From positions 403,444 through 467,443 of the forward strand of contig NW_027192194.1 of the NCBI RefSeq assembly GCF_041956535.1: a stretch of DNA of 64,000 nt, in the 5' to 3' direction. Positions 42,903-54,276 of the stretch are shown here, one piece after another. The translations under genes were made by a program, and so were the position numbers. The notes under the pieces were generated by a model, which saw nothing but the letters and a program-made list of their open reading frames with translations, searched no databases and was not told the origin of the DNA. This stretch comes from Calcarisporiella thermophila CBS 279.70 (lineage: Eukaryota > Calcarisporiellomycota). The stretch's first letter is position 1. Every line of letters starts with the position of its first letter.

Positions 42903-45646
42903 GTGCTGTTGTTGCTGCTGTGGTATTCCGTAGGATTTTTGATACGCGTCATAGATTCCCATTCCGGGGAGTCCGGCATGTAGACCCTGACCTTCGCTTC
43001 CATAGGCTCCCATCCCCGTCGCCGTCTGCGAGTAATGGTGATGGTGATGGGGCTGTGCCGATGCGGTGTAGGGGGAACCAGTCGATCCATAGCTAGGCGT
43101 TCCGGCTGCACCCATTCCCGCGGGCTTGTTGGCCTGGTGCCCACCGTGTCCGCCAGCTCCGGCCCCGTACATGGGGTACATGTTCTTATTCATCAACGGC
43201 TGCCCATATCCCGACTGCTGGTAGCTGAATTGGTTTGGCATAAAATAGTAGTGCGGATAATAGGGCATGCCAGTAAGTCCAGGGTAAGCCTGTTGCTGTT
43301 GTTGCTGTTGCTGCTGCTGCTGCTGTTGCTGGGGCAATTGCTGTTGCTGAGGCTGCTGCGTGACAGGAGGAGTGGTGCCAGCCTGGGAGGTGGCTTGAGC
43401 GGTGGTGTCTTGTGCATGTTTGGCGTCGCGCTGTTGGTATGCATTCAACCCCGAAGCCTGGAGAGATTGGGGGTCATTGTGATAGTAGCCGCCCTGGGAA
43501 AGGAACGAGAAATATTAGCCTACAAGGACCACATAGCAGCTGAAAAGCCCATATACCATTAAAACCGCTCGCTGAGCCTCCGTGCCATATACACTGGCCA
43601 ACTCGCTAGGTAGCGAGGTCATGCCTCCCATTCCGAAGCTTCCAAACTGTGCCGCTTGATTGGGCAAGTAGCTCATAGGGTCCATGCCCAAGTGGTAAGG
43701 GCTGGCCGTAGTCGCTGTAACTCCAGCCAGAGGTTGCTGCTGTTGCTGCTCCTTAACGAAAGACTGGCCAGACAGGGCGGCGTTGGCCAATCCACCGGGA
43801 ACGGCGGTCGAGGTAACCCCTGGTGGGGCAGCACCTGGAAATCGGTTGGCGAGGTTAGAGATTGGCTGCTGTGGTTGTTGAGGGAGGGCATTGAGGCCGG
43901 GAGGCATGGATTCCGGCGGTTGCTGACGATTGATTTCCTGTTGTTCAGGGAGGGTAGCTTTTGCGTCGGTATCGGGTTGGATGGCAGGCCTAGGAGAATG
44001 CAATCAGGATGCTTAATTCTCAAGCTCCTCACGGGGTAGGAGAGACCCCACTTACTTTTCCGCAGCATCCCCGGGGGTGGCTAGCTTTTCCGCTTCAGCG
44101 TTCTCATTATCGGATACGCGCAGGCTTCCAAATTGAACGCCAACACGGTCCAACGTAGACACAAACTGTAGGCTTGCATAGCTTGGCATAACGACAGGCT
44201 CGTCCTTTTTCACCCGGCGAATGGGCGACTGACTCTTCAAGCCTGGTGATGATATAGTGGCGGTGGCCGCCGAATTGAGATTATTTTGGGGCGCAGCTGC
44301 TTGTCCCCCCACTGAAGGGGTCGAGTCCGTCTTCCGTTCTACGGGGACGGGTTCGGCCAGGTGCTCGTCGGTTCGTTTGTCTGCAGTGATCTTTTCGGAA
44401 GGAAGGGGTTGGGATGCGGTATCGGTGGGTTGTAGAAGGGTTGATTCTGCAGCTGAATGGCGTTGATCACCCAGTGAACCAGCATTGGGGGTAAGGTCTT
44501 TTGATGTGCCATGTTTATCTGCTTTCAATGCGCCGGCTTTGGCCCCCGCTGCTTGTGTTGAAGTCGGCTCCGCCGGGGCAGGTTTGGCAGCGGGCCTAGG
44601 AGGTTGGAGGGGGATGAGCCAAATGAAGCCATTGAGTGGCGATGGGTACACTTTTAGAGTCACTTACTTCACAATGTCAGCCCATGATGGTTTAGAGGAA
44701 GAAGCGGGTTTAGAGACGGGTGCTGCCTGCTGTTGTTTCTGTGGTTGCGGTTGTGGTTGTTTCGGTGTTGAAGAGGATATCGATTGTGACACCTGTGGTG
44801 CGGGGGTATTCGTAGATACGCCCCATCCGTCTGTGCCAGTACCAGCAGGTAATTCGCCCCACCCGTCGCCCGCCGTCGTCACTTCCTTCCATGCGCTTGC
44901 AGTAATTGATTTGCCCTTGTTTTGTGCATCTTCCTGGGAAAGATTCGGCGATTTTCCGGCTACGATCGAAACAGCAGAACCAACATTAGCCAAAGATTGG
45001 TCAAACCACGGTCGCAATGGAGACTTACATGGACCGGTGCTTGATCTAGGCTTTCCACCAGCAGAAGATTTGCCTCGGCCCCGGCCACCGCGATCTCCCC
45101 CTATACCCTTTGCCATGCCACCACGTGCAGCAGCAGCGCCGGGGGCTGTTCCAGCGCTACGTGGTGCAGGAGCGGAAATTGGCTTCGACTTTACTGTTTC
45201 CCTCTTCGTTTTTTTCGATTTGACCTCGCCCCACTGATTAGCATGTCCTAGAAAAAATAAAATGGTGAACAAGGAGAGAAGAGGATAATAGGGGGGGGGA
45301 ATCGATGGGAACAGAGCGGAAGATTAGAAGTAGATGAATAAATCATTGCAGAGCGGCCAAAATGAACCGATCATGGCCATTGTCGGATATCCGCGACAAC
45401 CAAAAGCATTCGCATAATAAAAAGAAGCGGCAGCGACTCACCTTCGCTAATTCGTGCAATGGTTATTTCCAAATCCCCGCCGGCCTCTTGTACAGCAAAC
45501 AGCAGATCCTCGTCTGTCCATTCTGGAAATAACTCCTGCAGCGTCGCGAGCTTCCCACCATGCAATTGACGCAGCTGGCGTAACTCCTCTGATTCTTGCA
45601 GTTTGTGTGATGTGGGCTTGCCCGAGCGAGGCTCAACAGATGTCAT
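42435..45646 (-). CDS. DEF1: RNA polymerase II degradation factor 1 (Def1-like), CUE domain plus Gln-rich tail
   Basis: Def1 promotes ubiquitin-dependent removal of RNA polymerase II stalled at DNA damage; its N-terminal CUE domain recruits the elongin-cullin ligase. Six exons (45442-45646, 45029-45247, 44668-44959, 44056-44595, 43557-43989, 42435-43493) give 916 codons (915 aa). Residues 35-70 form the CUE domain (LATLQELFPEWTDEDLLFAVQEA split here as LATLQELFPEW, TDEDLLFAV). A Gly/Arg-rich stretch (GGDRGGRGRGK) and a Lys/Pro segment ending SKPSWADIVKP follow; SWADIVKP is conserved in fungal Def1. The last 450 residues are very Gln/Gly/Pro-rich with runs of up to about 14 Gln coded by mixed CAG/CAA. 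In yeast the Gln-rich part is removed by the proteasome. Long antisense frames over the Gln tracts are shadows. Confidence 0.85.
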
Positions 45647-46365
45647 TTCTTGATGAGGTTTTTTTTATATATTATTTTTTATGAGGGTTGGAAGTTAAAA
45701 CAAGAGAAAAAAATAAAATGTTTGTGTGAGGGCGTGTCGTCAAAGTGTTCCGGACAAGAGAAAAGTGAACCCTCGAAAGCGAAAAGCAAAAGCGGCGCAG
45801 CACGTCACGTGGAACCCAGGCCATTTTTTTGTCGAAATTAAACGCTTCACTGTTCCAGTAGCATGATTAGGCGAGTGTAAAGATGGAATAGCCTATTTAA
45901 AAGGGGTTAAGGGGATGACATCAAGGGCCGAGAGCTTACTAGGAGGGGACAGGTTGGCCTAGATGGGGGCTTTATTGATTTGAGGGGAGCTCGGAACGCG
46001 TAAAAACGCGATATATTCCCATTCTGTATACAATTTAAGACCCATTTAGGATGCTCCCAACGTCCCACAACACCAAACATGGTTTATTTGTTTTATTACG
46101 CGTATTCATCGTCGAACTCTTCACATTGGATCGCCAATTAAAAGTCCAAGGGATTCAGCGTCCTCCCATTTACCCATCTGTTTCGCTCATTTTGTATGAT
46201 TTTCTAGTATCTTTGTTTTCCTGCATTGACGCTGCTCTTGGCCAATCCTTGCCTAGAGATTGCAACTTAGTTGATTGCTCGCTTACATCCGTGTGTATGA
46301 GTATTTAATCTGTCGCCTCTTCCAACACATTCAGAGATCGCACAAACGAAGAAACTTTCGATACG
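45647..46365. promoter_or_regulatory. Bidirectional promoter region between DEF1 and the polytopic membrane protein
   Basis: About 720 bases between divergent start codons. A CACGTG E-box at 45806-45811 (in GTCACGTGG) could bind a basic helix-loop-helix factor such as Cbf1/Pho4 types; this is a sequence match only. An 85-codon frame (46051-46308) has no motif. Confidence 0.35.
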
Positions 46366-48677
46366 ATGAATGAGACCCGATTTCCCTCGACCTCCGAGTT
46401 CTCGGATAAGGTCCGAATCGACAGCAATGACGCGCTCGAGACCTCAAATACGGATCATATTGCCATCGCCGTCTTCTTCGCCTTGATATTTGGCATCACT
46501 TTCTGTTTCATATTTTATTATTGGGTAACCCAGTATCGGAAGAAATCGCATCAAGAACGAAGTGAGCGGTTTCTAGCGCAAGTGAAGGAAATGGATCAGG
46601 TAGGTCGTCGGTTGTGTCCTTTTTTTTCGGTTGAGAAATCGGCTTGTCAAGTATTAAGGCTATCTCTTTATCGTGATAGCTCGTCGAAAATGTCAAGTGG
46701 CAACTCTCATCCTTTACCCACCTCCCGGTGAACGATCTGTTTTTTGCCTTTTGGGGGAGCCATACGCGAAAGCGTATCATGCAGGAGAGCTCTAAGCACC
46801 GCGCAACGATTCAGTGGCGGTGGCTTCACCTTGCGTCGTGGACGCTAGTCCTAGTCTTTTTGAGTGGCATCGTTGTGCTACTCGTTGGCCTATACGGGGC
46901 TGGCATCGAGCCGAAAACCAAGGCTCAGGCCGTAGCCGGAGGGACCTTTTTGTTCATTTCTGCCATTAATTTCTTTTTGATCGTGCGCCAGAGGTTTTAT
47001 TATCTACACCGGAAAGAGCTGGTAGGCATTTTGCCCGGAGAAGGTTTTGACCGAGACCTCAATGTGGTTTTCCATATTAGCTACGGGACGATCCCAGAGT
47101 CCAGGCGCTCAGTAAAACGGCCTACCCGAGCTTTCGGCCAAACCTCTGGTCCAATTGGATCCAGATTGTAATCCTGGTTTTCGAGTTTATACAGCTTCTT
47201 GGGTTTCCCCTGCGAGATCTCCTGGACAACGAGGGGCTTCAATCCACGCCCGAGGGAGACCACTTTCAGGAGATGGTCACCACCATCCTGCACGTTGCAG
47301 GCCTGATCCCACGACTACGCTCCTCCACATGGTACAAATTCGAGCTCTGGACCACGTTCACGGGGACTTGTGTCGCGGTGCTGGTGGCGGCCTTCATCCA
47401 CTGCTACAATTTGTGGAGAGTCTATAGTATACCGGTGCAATGGGCCTACTACTTTATCCCCGTAGTGGTATAAACGCGCGAATATGAGCTTGTGTTCCTG
47501 TGGCCAAGCAGCTAACCCCGTATCTGCAGAATCTTCTTTACATCCCCATTCTAAATAGCTTTGTTTCGTCCGCAGCCTGTCAGTCACAGAACCTCTTGGA
47601 GAACAAGGAGATTCTCCAGCAGCTTCCATGCCACGCCCACGACATCCACCAGCCCACCTACCTCTGGTGCTCGCTGCTCGGCTATGCACTTGCCTACGTT
47701 CTGATGACCGTGTTTGTGACGTCCTACGAGCCGGAGCCGGTGGTGGGCGAGATCGAATTCAAGACGATGGGAGTGGCATTTTTAAAGAATATGGGTAAGG
47801 GTTTCACCGCTGGTCGTTCTGAACAAGAGCAAAGGTCTAACGAGGGATGTCCTTGGTTGGTGTTGGTAGCCCTAATGCTGATGATCGATTTCCTGCTTAT
47901 TCAACACAATCAAATGCAGACGCGTCTTCGCGGCGTCTTGTCCATCACCATCCTCCTAACCATGGTGTGTTATAATATCAAGGTGCGGCCCTGCTATGTC
48001 GACAAGGTAACCCTATGGCAAAGCCATGGCCCCTCTTCCACGGCGCGCCTCCATTTAGAAATTCTCCCTCCTTTTAGGTCAATTTTTGGCGCACATTTTC
48101 GTACACCTGTATTCTGTGGACGTCCGTGTTTGTCGCCATGCTCAACGACACCGGCGGATTTGTACTGTCCACGGGACCGTTTATCGTTTTTGGGATCATT
48201 GCGGGCGGATGGGGCTTTGTGTTTGTTGTATTCCTCACGATCTACCTGCTCCACCCATTCAAGGGCAGCGAAGAGCCCAAGGGATTGGTGGCGAGGAAAT
48301 CGACCGTAAGACGGGATCGGAAGGGGAGTCCGGTCGAGATAGTCGAATACATCGGAAAGAGGAGAATAGTAAGCCCGGTGGGGGCGAGAGTCCTCAATGG
48401 GAGGCCCCACGGGCGGGCTAGGGGTGGCCCAAGGGTGTTCAGTGGAAGTTTGGAGGGCCGGCTGGATGCGACTCTCCTAGTCCTGGGTGGCATACGGCGC
48501 CGAGTGTCACCTGGAGTTGTCCCGGCCGGGGTGAAGTTGGAGGATGAGAATGCTAGAGCCGCGACAATGTCCAGCCCGTCCAGCTCGACCACCGACAGAG
48601 AGCTTGACGCGGCAAGTGAAGATGAAAGTGTAGAGCAATCCACCCGTCGCACCGAGAGTAGAGCGGAGGGCCTCTGA
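46366..48677 (+). CDS. Polytopic membrane protein of unknown function
   Basis: Six exons (46366-46599, 46680-47021, 47081-47467, 47530-47794, 47870-48006, 48078-48677) sum to 655 codons (654 aa). I count around ten hydrophobic segments: one near residue 35 (IAIAVFFALIFGITFCFIF), two around 145-200, then further ones in exon 3 (IQIVILVFEFIQLLGFPL and a segment before FIHCYNLW), exon 4 (a luminal Cys-containing loop, then LWCSLLGYALAYVLMTVFV), exon 5 and exon 6. The 59-base intron at 47022-47080 is hidden by an open frame but is required to connect KEL to LRDDPRVQALSKTAYPSFRP. The C-terminal 150 residues are Arg/Ser/Gly-rich and presumably cytosolic. The family was not recognised; I considered and dropped Atg9. 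A channel- or sensor-like role is possible, but nothing in the sequence proves it. Confidence 0.7.
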
Positions 48678-49452
48678 TGCCGCCCTCGAAAGCTAGCCGT
48701 GACGGACAGGTTTTGAATTTCTTGGCACCTTCGATTTCCAAGCATATAAGAGAATCCTTTTTCTTTTTCGTCCCTTATTCTTTTTTTTTTTTTCTAGTAT
48801 ATAGTGTAGCCCTCCCCGGTTTTATTACAACACCTCTCTTGTTTTTTTTTATTTTGGCGCACGCGTATTGCCTCTTTTTTCTCCATTTTGGAGGTGGATG
48901 TATACTGTATATAGATTTCAAATGCACCTACTTCTTCTCTACGACTGGAATAAAAACAAAAGGTTTATTCAGAGGGGATATAGGTTAGTGAGGAGGATGG
49001 AGAACAAGAAGCAAAGGGGGGGAGGGGATAAACATAGAGGATATTATAATACAAACAACAACTAGAAGATATATATAGCTAGATATATAGATATCCCTGC
49101 CACCTTCAACTGGGAGGTATAGTGAGGGTGGAATGCAACTACCGGCTGGCATGGCCCATCCCAGTAGGAAAGGCCGTACGGGACCAGGTGATCGAGGCAT
49201 GGCCCACCCCACCCACCGCGCCAAGCAGATAATCGCCGCAGCGGAAAAAGGTTAGTCTAAAAGCTAGTTGGTGTAGAACAAGAAGCCAAAAAAGAAACAA
49301 CAAACAACATACATTTTCTAATTTCATAGCACAGAGCTAAGAATGAGGGGTGTGTATATGGAAGCGAGAGAGAGAGAGAGAAAGAGAGCACGCGAGAGGA
49401 AGGAGATGAAGAAAAGAGAAGGGAAGGAGGAAGCGGAGGCGAGCCGGCCCAC
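48678..49452. other. Convergent 3' intergenic region
   Basis: About 775 bases between the stops of the polytopic membrane protein and the sterol desaturase. It has T-rich then A/G-rich sequence with a GA-repeat at about 49364-49386 (GAGAGAGAGAGAG). No coding frame supported. Confidence 0.45.
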
Positions 49453-51000
49453 TTAGAGATCCTTCTTTGCCTCGCCCGCCTTCTCGAGATACACGTCGCT
49501 TGGGTCGTATTCCTGGCTTGCCTCGATCTCCGCCACCTGCTTCGACCAGAGATTGAGCAGCTGGCTCTCCGTCTGCTTGTAGGGGGGCGAGCGGTGGCTT
49601 TTCCCGATGCGGTCCCACAGCGTGCTGTACTGGCCGTAGTTGTAGTTGAAGTAGAGGTGGTGGATGGTGTGGTGCGCGCTCGAGTTGATCACGGGATTGT
49701 TGGTGAGAAGCTCGCCTAGAGGGGGAGGGAGAGAGGGAGAGGTTAGCAGCCGCGCGCGGCCAGAGGCTGGGCGGGAAGAGGCGGCACGTACCGTCGTGGA
49801 TCAGGATGGTCCAGAAGTTGACGAAGACGAACATGAACAGATACAGGTAGCGGTGCATCGGCACCAGGTACACAAACAGGTGGTACGGCACCGACTGCGA
49901 GTAGCCGTCGAGCGGGTGGAACGCGTGCGAGGCAAAGGGGGTCGGCACTACCAAAAAGGAAGAGCAAATTAGGTTCCCGATGCGGTAATTTAGGGTTTGC
50001 ATGAATGAGCGTACCGAGCCAGCGATGGTGGGGCTATGGCGGATCATGGAGCAGCAAGAGAGGATGGTTAATAAGTGAGCCGGCGCGCGAAGACGCTCTC
50101 GGGCTTACCTTGTGGAAGCGGGCATACAGCAGGCGGTGGTGCAGCGCGCGGTGGATCCAGTAGATGCAGAAGTCCGTGAAGGCGAGGAAGGCAAACACCG
50201 AGAAGAGCAGGTACGGCCACCCGTAGTCGTCGACGTTGGTGTACAGCTTGGAGTAGCCCCGCACCTCGAACAGGAACCACGGCACGGTGTACAGCGACAG
50301 GAATGGGATGGAGGAGCAGGCCAGGGCAATCTCCTTCCTCACCTGGCCCTTCAGGAACTTGGGATGCTTCATGAGCTCGCGATCGTAGAAGAAGAAGTAC
50401 GAGATGCTGGCGAAGAGGAAGTAGAAGGTGTAGCCGCCGAGGGCGACGATGAGGAAGAGGGAGGCCGATTGGCGGAAGATGTCATCCCGAGGCAATGCGC
50501 TGATGGACAGGGTGGTGCTGTTGCCGNNNNNNNNNNNNNNNNNNNNNNNNNNNNNNNNNNNNNNNNNNNNNNNNNNNNNNNNNNNNNNNNNNNNNNNNNN
50601 NNNNNNNNNNNNNNNNNNNNNNNNNNNNNNNNNNNNNNNNNNNNNNNNNNNNNNNNNNNNNNNNNNNNNNNNNNNNNNNNNNNNNNNNNNNNNNNNNNNN
50701 NNNNNNNNNNNNNNNNNNNNNNNNNNNNNNNNNNNNNNNNNNNNNNNNNNNNNNNNNNNNNNNNNNNNNNNNNNNNNNNNNNNNNNNNNNNNNNNNNNNN
50801 NNNNNNNNNNNNNNNNNNNNNNNNNNNNNNNNNNNNNNNNNNNNNNNNNNNNNNNNNNNNNNNNNNNNNNNGATGTCATCCCGAGGCAATGCGCTGATGG
50901 ACAGGGTGGTGCTGTTGCCGCCGAAGCTGTGGTCCGGGAGCAGGTGCGCATACAGCGAGTCAAAGACGTAGTGGTCGAGCGTCTCCAGAACGACATCCAT
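49453..51000 (-). CDS. ERG3: C-5 sterol desaturase (ERG3-like), interrupted by an artefactual gap
   Basis: Erg3 introduces the C5-C6 double bond in the ergosterol pathway at the ER. Four exons: 50109-51000 (including the Ns), 50015-50033 (19-base microexon), 49792-49947 and 49453-49715. When the Ns (50527-50871) and one copy of the flanking 49-base repeat are removed, the exons sum to exactly 312 codons (311 aa). The fatty-acid-hydroxylase histidine boxes are complete: HRALHH, HKPHHRW (the microexon supplies PHHRW) and HHTIHH, with [15 protein letters not shown] between them as in yeast Erg3. Several membrane segments precede the first box. The C-terminus ([12 protein letters not shown]...) is soluble. 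As deposited, the Ns would be annotated as missing residues, but the protein is probably intact. Confidence 0.9.
50527..50871. other. Assembly gap (345 Ns) flanked by a 49-base duplicate
   Basis: The 49 bases at 50478-50526 (beginning GATGTCATCCCGAGGCAATG) recur at 50872-50920. Merging them restores an in-frame exon of the sterol desaturase. The gap therefore looks like two overlapping contigs that were scaffolded without being joined. Confidence 0.93.
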
Positions 51001-51952
51001 CTTCGATCCAAACACAGGCGAGAGGGCTGAGAATCGGAGAGGAGAGATGGAACAATTTTTTTGGATTTTTTGTTGGGTAAATATACCAATGCCTGGAGGT
51101 TGCCCTGCGCGAACGCTTAAGCTTCGGGCTCGTGACACCGGTGTTGATTAGTCCATGAAAATCTCGTACGATAAATTTTGCCGGCGATTTGCACTCTAAG
51201 CTGAGCGGAGCGATTCCAGCGTGGAGGATTTTCCTCGGCAAAACGGCGGAATAATGCGGCCGGCAGGTGCGGGTTGCGGGTGCGGGCAGCGGCCCAGGGG
51301 AGGGGGCCGCCCGGCCGTGCCCTAAACCTGCGCTCCTTCCTTGGCTCATCCCCTCACGCAATTGGAGTATGTTACTCAAAATTAACCGTGCATATTTTCA
51401 TGCCGATTGACATGAGGCAAGCCCGCCCGCCATGTGGAGGGGACAGGCTCCTGCAGAATGATCTAATGCGGGTGTCATGAGACGGCGGTAACAGCCTTTT
51501 TGAAGGCATACACAGACTTTCTCCCCTCAGAGCGTGGCCCCGCCTCTCCTGATCCACGTTTGAAGAAGCGCAGCCACACGGCCCCTCTGAGTGCCTGGCC
51601 ATGACCCCCGTCCAGTCAGCAGCCACAGAAAGTGGCCTGCCTTTGCTTAAGCTCTCTAGCCAAAAGAGCATGCATTCCTCGCATCAAAAGGACAACACAA
51701 TCACAAGAGAACAAGGCGGTAGCTTTTTTTTTAACAAAAATCAATCGTTTTATCTGCTGTACAAAATGAGGGGGAAACATAAAAGTAGAGGGAATAAAAA
51801 AACAAGCATGACATCAGGAGAAGTTGAACTTGTTGAACACGCGTTCCAATGGCGACTGTGCAGCATCTAGTCCAAAGCGTGCAAGCCTGTAAAGAAGGGG
51901 AGAAAGAAGAGTGAATCACACGCATGCGCCATCAGCAGCAAAAGAGGATAGA
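51001..51952. other. Intergenic region upstream of ERG3
   Basis: About 950 bases between the ERG3 start and the stop of the uS13m gene. G+C-rich near 51230-51330, more balanced elsewhere. Short frames on both strands carry no recognisable protein. It probably contains the ERG3 promoter; no sterol-response element was identified with confidence. Confidence 0.35.
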
Positions 51953-52401
51953 TTACGTGGAAAAGCCGCGGCGCACCCACCGTCCATTGAGCTTCTTTGC
52001 CGTCTGTGCATTGTTCCGCGTGCGCTGTCCTCGCACAGGTAATCCCATGGCATGCCGCCTTCCGACGTAGCTTCCGATCTGGCGATGATGCATAATGTGT
52101 GCTCGAATCTCGCGCTTCAGGTCGCTCTCAATGGTGAGGCCGCTCAACACCCCGCTCAGCTGATTGACCTGGAGCTCGCTGAGATCGCCGACTTTGCATG
52201 TCTTGTGGAGACTTAGCTGGTCACAAATAGTTTGTGCACGCTGGCTCCCGATCCCATAAAAGTACGTAAGGGCCACTCTGGAGATTAGAGGATAGTTAGA
52301 GGGCTTTTCCTAAAAAAAAAACAATCGGAGAGACTAGGAGCAGGGTGCACTCACCGTACGATTTTCTTATCCGGAAGGTTGACACCCAGGAGATGCACCA
52401 T
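51953..52401 (-). CDS. Mitochondrial small-subunit ribosomal protein uS13m
   Basis: A bacterial-type S13 protein of the mitochondrial ribosome head, which contacts the P-site tRNA and the subunit bridge (yeast homologue Sws2). Two exons (52355-52401, 51953-52277) give 124 codons (123 aa). The first exon reads MVHLLGVNLPDKKIV; the second begins RVALTYFYGIGSQRA, with the classical helix-turn and the C-terminal VGRRHAMGLPVRGQRTRNNA box followed by a basic tail. The GLPVRGQRT(R/K)-NNA motif identifies bacterial-type S13 rather than cytosolic S18. No classical presequence is visible, as in Sws2. Only 150 bases separate its ATG from that of BUD23. Confidence 0.92.
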
Positions 52402-52551
52402 GATGTACTGATCTACTTGATTGAAGTTTCGAAGGGCCCTCCCGAGCTAGATTTCAATCCAAGGAAGGCTTGTGTTTACTTGTGACTCTCAATTTTAACA
52501 CTCGTCTGGAGCTCGATACGGCCACCTAACCTGCATAACCTCCATAACACC
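52402..52551. promoter_or_regulatory. Bidirectional promoter between uS13m and BUD23
   Basis: The 150 bases between two divergent ATGs must contain both promoters. The pairing links mitochondrial and cytosolic ribosome biogenesis. No specific site recognised. Confidence 0.5.
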
Positions 52552-53601
52552 ATGTCACGGCCAGAACATCAAGGACCCCCAGAAATTGTATGCACGATGC
52601 TTCCATTCACTACGCTCTGCCTCTTTAACTCAATGTTGTCTTCCCATTATTACTAGGTTTACAACGATGATGAAGCCAAAAAATATACCACAAAGTATGA
52701 TCATCAAAGCTTTTCATTGACTAGCGCCTGCATTAACATCTCCCCCTCTTTTATTAGTTCACGGATACAAGCAATCCAGGCCGAAATGGCTTATCGCGCT
52801 CTCGAGCTTCTGAATCTGCCTCCGGGACAATCATCCTACTTGCTCGATATCGGCTGCGGATCCGGCCTAAGTGGCGAAATCTTAGAAGACGAAGGACATA
52901 TCTGGGTTGGTATGGACATTGCCCCCTCTATGCTCGGTAGGCTAGCTCTGTAGAATGCAGCTTTCTTGACCAAAAATTAAAAAGCACCCTCTGCTCTTCT
53001 AGACATCGCAAGAGAACGAGAGGTAGAGGGCGATCTCTTCCTCCAAGATGCCGGCCAGGGCATGGCCTATCGGCCAGGCACTTTTGATGGTGCCATCTCT
53101 ATCTCGGTGCTCCAGTGGTTATGTAATGAAGACAAGCGCGGCAATAACCCCCGGCGTCGTCTACAACGCTTTTTCTCCACCCTCTATTCCTCCCTGCGTC
53201 GTGGTGCCCGCGCTATCTTCCAATTCTACCCGGAGAATGACAATCAGTGCGAGCTAATCATGAATGTGGCCATGCGGTGTGGCTTCGAAGGGGGTCTGCT
53301 GGTGGACTATCCAAACTCGAAACGGGCAAAGAAGTACTATTTGTGCTTGTTTGCAGGGCAAGCTCCCGGAGAACAAAAACAGGAGATGCCCAAGGCTCTT
53401 GGGGAGGAAGAGGAAGGCGAGCCCAATGGGGTTGCCTATGAGGGACGAAGGTTGCATGAGCGACGGAGGGGGGATAAGAAGCGACGGCCTGTTAAAGACA
53501 AAGACTGGATCCTCCGGAAAAAAGAGGTGGCGCGGCTGCGGGGCAAGCAAACCGCCAACGACAGCAAGTACACTGGAAGAAAGCGTCGCGTCCAGTTTTA
53601 G
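52552..53601 (+). CDS. BUD23: 18S rRNA (guanine-N7)-methyltransferase Bud23
   Basis: Bud23 methylates the G at the P-site region of 18S rRNA with its partner Trm112 and is needed for 40S export. Five exons (52552-52587, 52657-52694, 52758-52936, 53003-53601 after four introns' removal, with small exons first) sum to 284 codons (283 aa). The N-terminus [20 protein letters not shown] is typical. The SAM-binding motif I is [13 protein letters not shown], followed by [21 protein letters not shown] and [10 protein letters not shown] are further conserved blocks. The C-terminal basic tail contains [20 protein letters not shown], the family's WBS_methylT domain with its conserved KDWIL-x-KKE. Identity is clear from the pattern and length. 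Confidence 0.95.
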
Positions 53602-54276
53602 AATTCCGTACTTATCCTACTTTTGCCATATCATTTTACTTTTTTAATACAACATGAATTCTACTTTCTATTCGGATGGACAAAGGCGATGGAAGCATTC
53701 CTGAACGGCTAGTATGCCCTGCCGTCTAAAAAGGCAACTCTCGACACAACCTTCCTTTGGTAAAAGTAGAATGCCTCCATCAAAGGAGGAGCACCTGGGT
53801 ATGGTACGCATTTTGGTAGGAGCTCGACTATCCGCACGAGAATGGCCACAAGAAGTGAAGCTTTGACTGAAGTAGTGAGGGAAACTTCAACCTAAATTAG
53901 AGCATGGATCCACTTAACTCTCTATTTCTCGCTCCCCCCCCCTAGAAATAGTGTTATGATTAAAAGCATGCGCCAGTGCTTACTCTAAGAATTAAGCCAG
54001 TTTCATACAAGTTTTCGCGTTATGAAAGAATTAAGGTAGGAAAAGCAGAGACGGATAGAACACCACCGATTTCATCATTTCGGCAATTTAGAAATTGATT
54101 TTCGCGTTTTTCTTTTTTTTTTCACCCCTTTCTCCCAACTAAACCCGTCATTGAACATAGATGCCATCGCCATCTTTTGATTGATTGAATTGGCTATAGA
54201 TTAGAAACTACGGACGATTTCTCAATTGCTCGTCTACACTCTCCCTTCCCCTCCTCCAAGGCTCAATTGACATGCT
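53602..54276. other. Intergenic region between BUD23 and the SET-domain gene
   Basis: About 675 bases, with a C-run at 53934-53942 and a T-run near 54109-54121. No coding frame or structured RNA recognised. It should contain the 3' end of BUD23 and the promoter of the next gene. Confidence 0.4.

Noticed and set aside
42656-43562. Plus-strand Leu/Ala-rich frames opposite DEF1
   Set aside because: They are antisense translations of the CAG/CAA tracts (runs of Leu) and of Gly/Pro-rich sequence.
47055-47095. A 41-base intron in the polytopic membrane protein gene
   Set aside because: A 59-base intron at 47022-47080 with better splice sites also keeps the frame and gives a more protein-like junction.
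46366-48677. Autophagy protein Atg9
   Set aside because: The multi-pass layout first suggested it, but none of the conserved Atg9 core motifs are present and the spliced helices do not match its order.
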